Assembly: GCA_965221575.1 (NCBI GenBank)
Contig: CBDCSM010000012.1
Coordinates: 620,001-684,000, forward strand
Direction: 5' to 3'
Source of the DNA: JAPPHA01 sp965221575
Lineage (GTDB): Bacteria > Pseudomonadota > Alphaproteobacteria > Rhodobacterales > Rhodobacteraceae
DNA: 64,000 nt
This document shows, piece by piece, positions 1 to 7,920 of the stretch (position 1 is its first letter; every line of letters begins with the position of its first letter). The translations under genes were made by a program, and so were the position numbers. The notes below the pieces were generated by a model, which saw only the letters and a list, made by a program, of their open reading frames with translations, had not been told where the DNA came from and searched no databases.

Positions 1-246
1 GAGACACCGCTGCACACGAACCAGATCGAGAACGACGTTCGCTCCCACGTCACCCGGCGCAAGGTCTCGTTCGGAACCCGGAGCGAGGCCGGGCGTGCGG
101 CACGGGACGGCTATCTCGGGGCGTTGAAGACCTGCAACAAGCTCCGCGTGTCGTTCTGGGACTATGTGAGGAACCGTCTTGGCGTTGCCGGTGCTCCCGA
201 AGTGCCGAGGCTCGCCGACCTCATCAGGCAGCGCGCCGCGACCTGA
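1..246 (+). pseudogene. IS66-like transposase, C-terminal part only (runs off left edge)
   Basis: The reading frame is open from base 1 to a TGA at 244-246. It encodes the last ~81 residues of a DDE transposase of IS66-like type. The motif HTNQIENDVR carries the third catalytic acidic residue (E). The protein text is the same as the C-terminus of the reverse-strand transposase ending at 15913. The 5' part is outside the window, so whether this copy is intact cannot be judged. Confidence 0.85.
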
Positions 247-400
247 CACTCCCCGACCCGACACCGTCGGAGCGCATCCGGAAATCATCCGGTCCGGAGA
301 ACTCGCCGGTACCGCCCGTCGAAGCCAATCTTGACCTCCAGGAGGTGCCCGAACACGACGTCAGGGTCAGCAGCGATTCCCGGAAAGTTGCCCCTATTAC
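1..400. mobile_element. Right end of an IS66-like element (IS-A copy 1), cut by window edge
   Basis: This is the last ~400 bp of an insertion sequence. It ends at 400 in the terminal repeat whose outward-to-inward reading is GTAATAGGGGCAACTTTCCG. The same ~400 bp recurs in inverse orientation at 15759-16158, and the terminal repeat appears a third time at 24695-24720. By eye the two long copies look identical, so the duplication is recent. The rest of this copy lies left of the window. Confidence 0.85.
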
Positions 401-432
401 GATCCTGTCTCCCTCTTGTGGAAGACAGGATC
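401..432. repeat. Perfect 10-bp hairpin abutting the IS-A end
   Basis: GATCCTGTCT (401-410) and AGACAGGATC (423-432) form a perfect 10-bp inverted repeat with a 12-nt loop, directly outside the IS-A terminal repeat. No T-tract follows. It may be an old terminator, an operator or an insertion target; the sequence does not decide. Confidence 0.5.
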
Positions 433-459
433 ATGCCATGACGGGGGAACAGCAAAAAT

Positions 460-808
460 TATGTTGCGGTGTGGCGATCCCTCACTTGCCCGAAACTCCG
501 GTTTCCGCGCTCCATGACAGGTTCTCCCGCGCGTTTGGAGTATCAGGAGAAGTCGCGATTGCGGTGTCATCCGGGGATGTCATGGCGCAGCCGAAGTCCC
601 GGCGCGTGTTCAGTCACGGGTTGGCCGGGTTGGCCGGACAGAAGGGGGCAGACAGAAGAGGCCCTAACCCGGCGGTGTACTCATCGCCGGAGATCCAGCC
701 ATCGAATACGGGCAGCGTCCAAAACAAAATGTTGCGGAGAAGCCAACGATGCCACTGTTTAACCGGACACTTTTGAGCCACCGCAACAAAAAAAACGACC
801 GCAACATA
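460..808. mobile_element. Possible 349-bp MITE-like element with 11-bp terminal repeats
   Basis: TATGTTGCGGT (460-470) and its exact complement ACCGCAACATA (798-808) bound a 349-bp stretch with no convincing gene. Partial copies of the end sequence lie inside at 729-737 (ATGTTGCGG) and 779-786 (ACCGCAAC). No clear target duplication flanks it. It sits beside, and may have truncated, the transposase remnant at 815-1060. It could instead be a relic of a larger element whose transposase has gone. Confidence 0.35.
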
Positions 809-814
809 GAAATC

Positions 815-1060
815 CCAAATCGCCTTGGCAATGAAGGCGCGCGACAGGGCCCGACGACTCTGCTGCGGCCGTCCGGGGCCACGCCAGTACGTATCGACGA
901 AGCGCTCGACCTCGACCAGGTCGAGGACCTAGACCAGGTGTTTGTGCTTCTCCTTGAGGGGTCCGACTTCTTCGGCGAGACCAGGAAAAAGATCCCCTTG
1001 AAACCGGGTCCAGAGATTGGATATGGTCTGTACCAGAGCCATCGGGGCCGCCTCCATAGG
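815..1060 (-). pseudogene. N-terminal remnant of a DDE transposase (IS1182/ISNCY-like)
   Basis: Reading leftward from an ATG at 1058 gives about 75 residues that resemble the N-terminal region of IS1182/ISNCY-type transposases, including FQGDLFPGL, a VLDLVEVERFV helix and RRALSRAFIAKA. An in-frame TAG at 929-931, probably from a CAG codon, breaks the frame. The similarity stops near 815 at the putative MITE. The family call is from memory of the characteristic N-terminus and is moderate. Confidence 0.5.
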
Positions 1061-1186
1061 TAGTGTTTTGGACAACTACACTATACCTTGTGGCAGCCCC
1101 GATCGCCAGGATCACCTGAACAGAATCGTCGAATTCAGGCGAAAAATCGCGTCTTCAGCGGGTTTTGCAAGAGGCTCGCTGGAATA

Positions 1187-1195
1187 TATTTTAAT
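1187..1195. repeat. Target-site duplication TATTTTAAT, left copy
   Basis: TATTTTAAT at 1187-1195 is repeated at 9708-9716, right of the ISKra4 element. Its last eight bases, ATTTTAAT, recur at 7913-7920 between the two nested elements. The pattern fits a 9-bp duplication made by ISKra4 followed by an 8-bp duplication made by the IS66-family transposon, 8 bp being the IS66 norm. Confidence 0.85.
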
Positions 1196-1419
1196 GTAAC
1201 TACTCGCCCCCCTCTTGCCTTCTAGTTTTCTATCGCCGGGTATTCGAGTCCCGGAATTTCTTTCACCGGAGCTTGAAGAGGAGCTTTTCCTTTCGGTTTG
1301 TCCTGCCGGTGTCCTGACTGTCTTCGGCGCGTGGGTTCTGCCGGGCGTTTCGGTCGACGGGTTTTTCGCTTGGCATTGTAGCAACGACACTCTACGTTCC
1401 ATCCCGAACGGGCGAATCA

Positions 1420-1816
1420 GTGAGGGATGTATCGGTGGGCTCGTGGTTCGGCTCCAAGGCGACAACAGGGCTTTGCCAGGCGATCATCGCCTTGCAGCCC
1501 CGTCATCAGACATATCTGGAGACGCATCTTGGGGGCGGCGCCATCATGAAGCGCAAGCCGCCTGCGTTGCGCAGCATCGGCATCGACCTCAACGCCCGGG
1601 CGATCCGGAACTTCAGTTGCGCCTATGAGGTCGAACTGGTTCACGGGTGCTGCCATAGGTTCCTGGCCGCGTTCCCGTTCGAGGGTTCCGAACTGGTCTA
1701 CAGCGATCCGCCCTATCTGCACAGCGTCCGGAGATCGGAGCGCCGGTACCGTCATGATTACGCGGAAGCCGACCATGAGGAACTTCTCGCCTTGCTCAGG
1801 GGGCTGCCCTGTTCGG
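1420..1816 (+). pseudogene. D12-class DNA adenine methylase, 5' exon of a broken gene
   Basis: This encodes ~132 residues of a Dam/D12-type N6-adenine methyltransferase. It has a FGSKA start motif, an ETHLGGGAIM block (S-adenosylmethionine region) and the catalytic DPPY in VYSDPPYL. The frame ends at LPCS, where a group II intron sits in antisense orientation. The next bases after the intron (2702 onward) continue the same frame as VMISGYPS. The start is taken at GTG 1420. Because the intron is antisense to the gene, splicing cannot restore this mRNA, so I call it a pseudogene. Confidence 0.75.
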
Positions 1817-2701
1817 GTAGAGTCGGGGGCTGGCGCGCCAGCTTTAGGGTCCGGTGGCTTCTCCGTCGCTTTCGCTCCGGGCCTCAGTCCGGCTCCCATG
1901 GCCGCGTTTCCAGTCCCCCGCTCTCCGAACCCGGCGTGCGGATTTCCCGCACCGGGCTCTCCAGTGGGATCATGCACCTCGCACACGGGCCACCAGGACG
2001 GGTCGTGGGAGGGAAGAGCCGGTTGGTCCGGTAACCCAAGGCCGCTGCACAACAGCCATCCTGCCTCCCACGTCGTTTCCGGTGTGCCGCCGGGCCTGTT
2101 CACGCCCCGGCGGCGTCGAACCGTTCGGGTCCGACCCCTTCGCTTCCGCATGTGACGCGTTCCGAAGTCTCTGCCCTCAAGGCGGGGTTATAGGCTGAGC
2201 CACTCCCGCAGGCATTCATCCTTTCCGCGTCCCTCCGCACCTGAGGCCCCTTCCCTCGACCGGCATTACCCGGCGTCCTCAGTATTACGGGCCTCTCCGC
2301 CACCCTGTCGGCCCGGACTGGTCCTCACGGATTTCCGGTTCGGGCGTGCAACCCACCGACAGAGCTTCCCGTGTTGCTACATTCTCCGTCTTCCATGCAT
2401 GCCGACGCCACTACCCCGGCGGGTCCGGCCGGTGCGTCCGTCGCTCGCTTCCCGACCGATGCCAGGCTTCCCCTAACATCAGGAGGGTCGCCACCCGCAT
2501 TGCCGTTTTCGAGGCCTGCTCGGCGTTCACTTCGCGTTCCGGCCTGCATGGTCGCTGAGCCGCCCAATGGCGGCCCTTCTACCCGCAGTGCTTCAAACCA
2601 TGTCGTTACCTCCATGATCCGCCGCGGTCGCTATCAACCGGAGCGACAGGTGTTGAGCGGGATTCGCACCCGCAGGGAGAATGCGCCTTTCCACGGCGCA
2701 C
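1817..2701 (-). ncRNA. ORF-less group II intron (885 nt)
   Basis: The reverse strand begins GTGCG at 2701, the usual 5' end of bacterial group II introns. Domain V is at 1927-1959: GAGCCCGG stem, AGC triad, GAAA tetraloop, closing stem GGGTTC. Domain VI follows, with AGAG/GGGGG pairing to CCCCC/CTCT, a bulged A seven bases from the 3' end, and the terminus CTAC at 1817. UGAUG near 2480 could be EBS1, pairing with CATCA of the upstream exon. No reverse transcriptase is encoded, so mobility would need an enzyme in trans. Confidence 0.75.
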
Positions 2702-2739
2702 TGATGATCTCCGGCTATCCCTCGAAGGTATCCGCATAA
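2702..2739 (+). pseudogene. Adenine methylase, 3' exon fragment
   Basis: Joined to 1816, these bases read on in frame as VMISGYPSKVSA then TAA. The ISGYPS motif is typical of D12 methylases just after the DPPY region. Full-length relatives continue for further residues, so the 3' end is probably truncated as well. The in-frame junction is what fixes the intron borders. Confidence 0.65.
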
Positions 2740-3006
2740 ACCCCACCTCACCACATCGTTGAAATTGCGGTATTTTTTATGTCACCCATGATGTCAACGG
2801 ACCTCCTTTCTGTCCCTTCGACATGATTGCCTGACCTGCAGGCAGCACGTTGCGCCCTCATTCCTAGCCAGTCCCAATCCGACCCACAAGGTTCAGGATC
2901 TGGTCTGTTGTTCGCTGGACGGAGTTAAACATGCGCGGCTCTCTGCGCGAAGCGTGAACCCGGATTGACTGTCCTCAAGCCGGCTGCACCACCAGGGGGC
3001 TTGTCC

Positions 3007-3016
3007 GTTACGTAAC
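3007..3016. promoter_or_regulatory. Palindrome GTTACGTAAC, copy 1
   Basis: GTTACGTAACGA occurs here and again at 3355-3366, and both copies are followed two bases later by ATGC. The two sites flank the small gene 3037-3324. They could be operators bound by that gene's product, or half-sites for the adjacent serine recombinase. The 2740-3006 stretch before it holds no gene that I can see. Confidence 0.35.
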
Positions 3017-3036
3017 GATTATGCCGTGGAACCCGG

Positions 3037-3324
3037 TCAGTCATTTCCGTAGCCAAGGGGGACTTCAATGGCCTCAAGATCACTGAAGTCAAGCTCATCG
3101 ATGGCCTGCAACTTGAGGCCATAGGGACTGTTACGCAATGGCACCGGCGCGTTTTCAAGCCGCTCACTGTAGTACTCCTGAAGTTCAAGCAGGGTTGCAA
3201 CGGCGGCGCGCCATCGTTGCGCCCGCGACGGCGGTCTTGCCGACCGGACACGCTTGACCGGCGGCAGCGCGCCCTTGCGTCGGGCCCGGTAGCGGCGTTG
3301 CCTTTCGGCATTGGTCAGGGCCAT
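3037..3324 (-). CDS. Small basic hypothetical protein (transposon accessory)
   Basis: A 95-residue protein starting MALTNAERQRRYRARRKG. An N-terminal motif of this type (LTNAERQ-RYRARR) is common in short proteins carried by phages and transposons, and the strongly basic helix suggests nucleic-acid binding. The C-terminal half is acidic. It lies just downstream of the serine recombinase on the same strand and is bracketed by two GTTACGTAAC palindromes, so a regulatory role is possible. ATG 3330 is an alternative start two codons upstream. No assigned function is known to me. Confidence 0.6.
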   Translation of the reverse strand: MALTNAERQRRYRARRKGALPPVKRVRSARPPSRAQRWRAAVATLLELQEYYSERLENAPVPLRNSPYGLKLQAIDELDFSDLEAIEVPLGYGND

Positions 3325-3354
3325 GACCATTCCTTTCGATCCCGTTGTGCAGAC

Positions 3355-3364
3355 GTTACGTAAC
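3355..3364. promoter_or_regulatory. Palindrome GTTACGTAAC, copy 2
   Basis: This is the second copy of the 10-bp palindrome. It lies about 30 bp upstream of the start of the small gene 3037-3324, where an operator would be expected. See the copy at 3007-3016. Confidence 0.35.
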
Positions 3365-3427
3365 GAACATGCAGCATACCCGTCACGCGGTCTCCACCTC
3401 CGTGTTGAGCGGGATTCCCTTCGAGGA

Positions 3428-5473
3428 TCAACATGCCGGAAACTCGAAACCCGGTTGCTGCTGATCGGACGACGCAGACCCCTTGAACTCCAGGATCGCC
3501 CGAATCCCGGGCGCATCGAGGTCGTCTTCCAGAATGATCCAGGGTGCGCCCTTGCAGGCTTGGTGGGCGGGCAGGCGGTCGGACTGGATCAGCCGACGCA
3601 CATGGGACTGACTGACCTGAAAACGATCCGCGACCTCATTCAAGGTCAACTCGCCGCGCTCGGCACGTTCGCCCTTGCGAAACACCGCAATGCCGTTCGA
3701 GGCCCGCAAGGAAGCAACACGTGACTTGTTCCAGCTGTTACCCTTCACGGTCCGCTTGCCGAGGCGGTTCAGAAGACCGGCGATCCCGGCATCGTCAAGC
3801 GTGCGCGCAAGCTGCCGCACGATCGTGACGGTCTCGATATCGGTCGTCCAGCGATGTTCGCCGTTCCGCATGCGCGGCACCCGCAGTTCCGTGTGATCGC
3901 CGCCCTTCCAGTGCAGGACAAGGTGCACATCCGTCTCTTCAATCCGGGCCGTGATCTCGACCAGGACGGTTCGCAACACCGTCTTGCGCAGTGCGGGCGT
4001 CGCCCGGTCGTCGCCCCAGGCCCGGCCAAGATCCTGGCCAAGCGCCAGAAAAGTCTGACGCTGTTCCGGTGTCAGGGCGACAGGCTGAGCCGCCTCAAGC
4101 TCCCGGAGCCGGGCTTCGCGTTCAGACACGTCGACAAGGCAGGCCTCCCACTTCGCCGCCAGATTGTGAAACACATTGTGGTTGGACGGATCGACCGTTT
4201 CAAACTGGTCGCGAGCCCGGTCCGCCTTGTAGCGGGCTTCCGAAAGGGCGCTGCGCGCCAGATCCAGCATCGCGGGGTTCGCCGCGCCGACGGTCTCGAT
4301 CGCCGCCATGGCGGCCTCCATCGCCAGCGGCTGCAGTGCGTCGATCACCGCCTGTCCGACCGCCTGATCCACCCGCACTGCACTGAACGACAGGCACCGC
4401 TTGCCCGCCCGGTGTTCACCCTGGCAATAGTAACCGACAGACTTGCCGTTGTTGCGCACCTGGATCCGTCGCTGACAATGGCCGCACCGCAGCAGGCCGG
4501 TCAGCAATCCACGCCCGGACCGGGCCGCGCCACGCTCAACCGTCCGGTTTGCGCTGATCACCGCCTGGTTCCGCTCATAGTGATCCCAGGAGATATAGCC
4601 ATCATGGCGGTCGTGCAACAGCACCTTCCACGCGGCCGGATTCGCGTCCAGCTTATGTATCACGACCGTCTTGCGGCCATCCCGGATCGTCGTCTCGCTC
4701 TGTTTGCGGCCATACGCATAGCTCCCGGCATAGATCGGATTGCGCAGGATCTGGGTTATGCTGCTCTCTGCCGGGATGCGCCATATCAGGCCCCGGCCCG
4801 ACATGCGTACCGGGATCTCGACCTGATTGTTGTGAAACCACAACCAGGTCTGCCGCAGGCTGCCAACCGCATCAAACGTGTCGAATACCAGGCGGATTGC
4901 GTTCCGCACATTCTGGTCCGGCGACATCTCGATGGCGTCGCGTCCGACCCGGTCATAGCCGGCCGGAGCATGCAGGAACAACTCGCCCCGTTGCGCTTTG
5001 GCCTCGATGCTTTCCTGTGACCGCTTGCGAAACATCGACAGTTCGAATTGGTTGAACGCACCGCGAAGGCCGAGATACATCCGGTCTTCCATCGTGCCCG
5101 GATCGTAGAGCCTGTCCCGATCACCGACCAGGCAACCGACAACGGCGCAGAAGTCCAGCAAGCCCTCCCAGTCACGCCCGTTGCGGGCCAGCCGCGAGGC
5201 GTCAGTCGCAAGCACCAGGCCGACCTCACTCTTGCCGACCGCCACGACCAACTGGTCGAACCCTGGCCGCTCAACCCCGCTCGCGGTGGTCCCAAGGTCG
5301 TCGTCAATGACCCGGACGTCGACAAATCCCAGTTCGCGTGCGTACGTGACCAAGCCATATTGCAGACGCTGGCTTTCCAGGTTGTTGCGAACCTGCTGCG
5401 GGGTGGACTGGCGGATGTACACACAAGCCGCCCGCTGCAGGTGGTCCGGTGTCAGCAGATCAGACTTCGTCAT
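3428..5473 (-). CDS. Large serine recombinase
   Basis: A 681-residue large serine recombinase. The N-terminal resolvase domain carries the catalytic serine in VYIRQSTPQQ, followed by a DASRLAR arginine-bearing motif. A recombinase domain follows (residues ~180-290), then a zinc ribbon (LRCGHC...YYCQGE...C). The C-terminus ends in an excisionase-like helix-turn-helix (LTLNEVADRFQVSQSHVRRL), an uncommon addition. The start at ATG 5473 is chosen because GGAGGAG sits 7 bp upstream and the preceding gene's TGA overlaps it (ATGA). It probably drove integration of the cassette now inside the IS66-family transposon. No att sites could be proven. Confidence 0.88.
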   Translation of the reverse strand: MTKSDLLTPDHLQRAACVYIRQSTPQQVRNNLESQRLQYGLVTYARELGFVDVRVIDDDLGTTASGVERPGFDQLVVAVGKSEVGLVLATDASRLARNGRDWEGLLDFCAVVGCLVGDRDRLYDPGTMEDRMYLGLRGAFNQFELSMFRKRSQESIEAKAQRGELFLHAPAGYDRVGRDAIEMSPDQNVRNAIRLVFDTFDAVGSLRQTWLWFHNNQVEIPVRMSGRGLIWRIPAESSITQILRNPIYAGSYAYGRKQSETTIRDGRKTVVIHKLDANPAAWKVLLHDRHDGYISWDHYERNQAVISANRTVERGAARSGRGLLTGLLRCGHCQRRIQVRNNGKSVGYYCQGEHRAGKRCLSFSAVRVDQAVGQAVIDALQPLAMEAAMAAIETVGAANPAMLDLARSALSEARYKADRARDQFETVDPSNHNVFHNLAAKWEACLVDVSEREARLRELEAAQPVALTPEQRQTFLALGQDLGRAWGDDRATPALRKTVLRTVLVEITARIEETDVHLVLHWKGGDHTELRVPRMRNGEHRWTTDIETVTIVRQLARTLDDAGIAGLLNRLGKRTVKGNSWNKSRVASLRASNGIAVFRKGERAERGELTLNEVADRFQVSQSHVRRLIQSDRLPAHQACKGAPWIILEDDLDAPGIRAILEFKGSASSDQQQPGFEFPAC

Positions 5474-5898
5474 CGTCCGTCTCCTCCGGCGCCGCCTCGC
5501 CGTCCCTGGCAACTGCTGTCATCAGCTGTTCCAGAGCCAAAACCGCCGCCTTGCGTTGATCCGGGTCCAGGCGGAGCGCCAGGCGATGCCTGAACAGATC
5601 CGGCTGTCGGGTTGTGTATCGCTGTCCTGTCATGCGGGTCTCCCGGTAAAGCTGGCTCCCGGAAAAAGCGCGTGAGCAGGGCGCTCAAGTCAGACAGCGC
5701 TGTCAGTGACAGGCGCGGTGTGTCACAGAGTTCCCATCGCGATGCCTCCGGAAGCATCATCCAGTCCGGAATGTACTGCCTGCGACCCTGTCCATCGACC
5801 ACCACCGAAATCGGATCGCCACGAAACGACCTCTTGCCGACTCGCGTGACCGTCTGACCCGCCAGTGGGTGGAATCGGTAATGAACCGTGACCTCAAA
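5470..5898 (-). CDS. DUF5372-like protein upstream of the recombinase
   Basis: The frame reads HYRFHPLAGQ, then a WxP-type core (YIPDWMMLPEASRW), and ends by overlapping the recombinase start by 4 bp. The HP-HPL/LAGQ opening resembles DUF5372, small proteins found beside transposon recombinases. No ATG, GTG or TTG is in frame before the conserved start; the first ATG is at 5805. The 5' end is therefore uncertain and may have been lost when the cassette joined the transposon. The Pro/Gly-rich tail may simply be out-of-family read-through. Function unknown. Confidence 0.5.
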   Translation of the reverse strand, partial: FEVTVHYRFHPLAGQTVTRVGKRSFRGDPISVVVDGQGRRQYIPDWMMLPEASRWELCDTPRLSLTALSDLSALLTRFFREPALPGDPHDRTAIHNPTAGSVQASPGAPPGPGSTQGGGFGSGTADDSSCQGRRGGAGGDGR

Positions 5899-5969
5899 AC
5901 CCGAAATGTGGGGTTTTTGACGATAATCCCTCGGCGCTCTACGACCGGGAACTGAAGGACTGGCGCAGC

Positions 5970-6191
5970 GTGTCCATCCAGGTGATGAACCAGGCTGGCG
6001 TGGTCACGGAGAAGATCTGGTTCAACTTCGATCCCGACCGCCCGCACTGGCACAGTCATGCGGGCAGGAACAACACCGACCGCCAGCGCATCAGGCGCCT
6101 TGCCGAAAGCTGGGCCCGGCGCTACCGGGCGCGACCTCCGGGCGAGCGTCTCGCGGTGCTGGCGGCGGTCATGGCTGTCGAGGCCGAGTGA
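5970..6191 (+). CDS. Small hypothetical protein coupled to tnpC
   Basis: A 73-residue protein (MSIQVMNQAGVV...) whose TGA at 6189-6191 overlaps the start of the IS66 transposase, a sign of translational coupling. The frame stays open upstream to about 5914 (reading DDNPSALYDRELKDWRS) without a start codon, so the gene may be 5'-truncated at the join with the recombinase cassette. It has no zinc finger or IS66 TnpA/TnpB signature that I recognise. It may be an accessory factor for transposition. Confidence 0.5.
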   Translation: MSIQVMNQAGVVTEKIWFNFDPDRPHWHSHAGRNNTDRQRIRRLAESWARRYRARPPGERLAVLAAVMAVEAE

Positions 6192-7645
6192 TGCCCACAC
6201 TCGACAAGTCATCGCTGCGCGAGGATTTCGCGGCCTACAAGGCAGACTATGAGAACCTCTGCCGCCAGGGCAAGGTCAGCCCGGAGTGCAAGGCCATCTT
6301 CGACGGCCTGCTGCTGCTCATGCAACTGCTGATTGCCGTGTTCCTGGAAAGGACGACACCAAAAGGGTCGGGGAATTCCGGCATACCGAGTTCGCAGACC
6401 TCCGGCGAGGATGAGACCGCCAGCAAGCTCGGCTCCAAGGGGAAGGGACCGAAATGCGGGGATGACGAGAGCGAAAACACCCGCAGGGTTGAAAGCACCA
6501 CGGTGTCGAAAGTCACCGCGTGTCCATGCTGCGGCCGCGACATGTCCGATGTTGGATGCTGCGGCCATGAACGCCGGACGCTGATCGATATTGTCTTCGA
6601 GATCCGGCGTGAGCATGTCGATGCCGAGATCAAGGTCTGCCCGGACTGCGCGGCCGAGACGCGCGGGACGTTTCCCGACACCATGCCCGGCCCGCTTCAG
6701 TACGGCCTCGGCATCATCGCTTTTGCCGTCCACATGCTGACGGCGCAGATGGTTCCGCTCAAGCGCACCGCGCAGGTCCTGAAGACGATCACCGGGCGCA
6801 GCATCGCCGAAGCGACCCTGCTGTCCTGGGTCTGGCGCCTGCATGTGGCACTGGCCGCGTGGGAGGCGGCGGCGATCGAGCAGATACTCGCCGCGCCGGT
6901 CATGCACGCCGATGAGACATCGATCCGCATCAAGGGGAAGAACCACTGGCTACACAGCTACAGCGCCGGCAATCTGACCGTGTTGTTCTGTCATCCGAAG
7001 CGGGGCCGTGCCGCTGTCGATGACCTGAATATCATTCCCCGCTATGGCGGCGTCCTTGTCCATGACCGCTGGGCCACCTACCTGTCCTACGACAACTGCA
7101 GGCACGCATTGTGCGGCAGTCACCTGTTGCGTGACCTCCAGTTCATCATCGACTCCAACGGCCACGGCTGGGCCCGGAGCATGAAGAAACTGTTGAAGGA
7201 GGCTGCCAGGAAGGTGAGCAAGAGCGAAAGCAAGACCTTGACCGATCAGGAGTTCAAGGCCGTGCGCAAACGCTACCGCACCATCCTGACCAAGGGGAAA
7301 AGGGAACTCCCGGAACCGCCGCCCCGTCCCCCCGGCAAGCGCGGGCGCATCGCGAAATCCGATGCCGAGAACCTGCACGAAGCCTTGAGCAGGTACGAGG
7401 ACGAAGTCCTGCGCTTCACCCGGGAGGCCGAAGTTCCCTTCACGAATAATGTGGCGGAAAGATCCGTTCGCATGTCCAAGGTCAAGCAGAAGATCTCCGG
7501 GTGCTTCCGCTCGCTCAAGTTTGCCGAGGCCTACTGCCGGATCTCCAGCTACATCAAGACAACAGGCCATCAGGGAATCAACCCGCTCGTCGCCATCGGA
7601 ATGGCCCTCACGGGCAAGGCGGTCGAGACGCTCGAAACCAGGTGA
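6188..7645 (+). CDS. tnpC: IS66-family transposase TnpC
   Basis: A 485-residue IS66 transposase. An N-terminal leucine-rich region is followed by a zinc finger (CPCCGRD...CPDC) and the DDE core: HADETSIR (first D), VHDRWATY (second D) and NNVAERSVR (E). The C-terminal SGCFRS...Y block is also typical. The frame opens with GTG 6188 overlapping the upstream stop; ATG 6191 is the alternative. It appears intact and could be active, and it mobilises the 6.7-kb element 1196-7912. Confidence 0.92.
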   Translation: MMPTLDKSSLREDFAAYKADYENLCRQGKVSPECKAIFDGLLLLMQLLIAVFLERTTPKGSGNSGIPSSQTSGEDETASKLGSKGKGPKCGDDESENTRRVESTTVSKVTACPCCGRDMSDVGCCGHERRTLIDIVFEIRREHVDAEIKVCPDCAAETRGTFPDTMPGPLQYGLGIIAFAVHMLTAQMVPLKRTAQVLKTITGRSIAEATLLSWVWRLHVALAAWEAAAIEQILAAPVMHADETSIRIKGKNHWLHSYSAGNLTVLFCHPKRGRAAVDDLNIIPRYGGVLVHDRWATYLSYDNCRHALCGSHLLRDLQFIIDSNGHGWARSMKKLLKEAARKVSKSESKTLTDQEFKAVRKRYRTILTKGKRELPEPPPRPPGKRGRIAKSDAENLHEALSRYEDEVLRFTREAEVPFTNNVAERSVRMSKVKQKISGCFRSLKFAEAYCRISSYIKTTGHQGINPLVAIGMALTGKAVETLETR

Positions 7646-7912
7646 CGGGCACCTCCCGGCAAAACTGCCCATCAGAAACACCGTGAACACTGGAAGTCCC
7701 GCTTCCGGAACCGGCATCCGCGATCCATCGCAAACCGCCAGACTTCAGGATGCACGTCCGAACACCGCACAATGGCTCGATCAAAATCAGCAAATCCGCC
7801 GTCACGGACCAAGCGCAACAAACCCGCCTTCTCAAGTGATCTCGCCAGACTGAAAAGGCTGGCAGTGACGAATAGAAAATCAATGGTTAAACAGGAGGGG
7901 GCGAGTAGTTAC

Positions 7913-7920
7913 ATTTTAAT
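7913..7920. repeat. Target-site duplication ATTTTAAT between nested elements
   Basis: These eight bases separate the right end of the IS66-family transposon from the left end of the ISKra4 element. They equal 1188-1195, so the transposon inserted in the duplicated target of the older ISKra4 element. Confidence 0.85.

Larger units (their letters stand above)
1196..7912. mobile_element. 6.7-kb IS66-family transposon with passenger genes
   Basis: The boundaries are set by 16-bp perfect inverted ends GTAACTACTCGCCCCC (1196-1211 and complement at 7897-7912) and by the 8-bp duplication ATTTTAAT on both sides. The transposase is TnpC (6188-7645); no tnpA or tnpB accompanies it, as in the ISBst12-like branch. 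Passengers are a broken adenine methylase with a group II intron, a small basic protein, a large serine recombinase, a DUF5372-like gene and a small gene coupled to tnpC. The outer ~200 bp at the left and ~270 bp at the right hold no gene. The length is well above the usual 1.5-2.8 kb. Confidence 0.85.

Noticed and set aside
3854..5020. 388-codon + strand frame opposite the serine recombinase
   Set aside because: No family motifs; a shadow of a high-GC gene on the other strand.
3428..5473. Prophage or ICE integrase reading of the serine recombinase
   Set aside because: No phage structural or conjugation genes nearby; the gene is within the borders of an IS66-family transposon.
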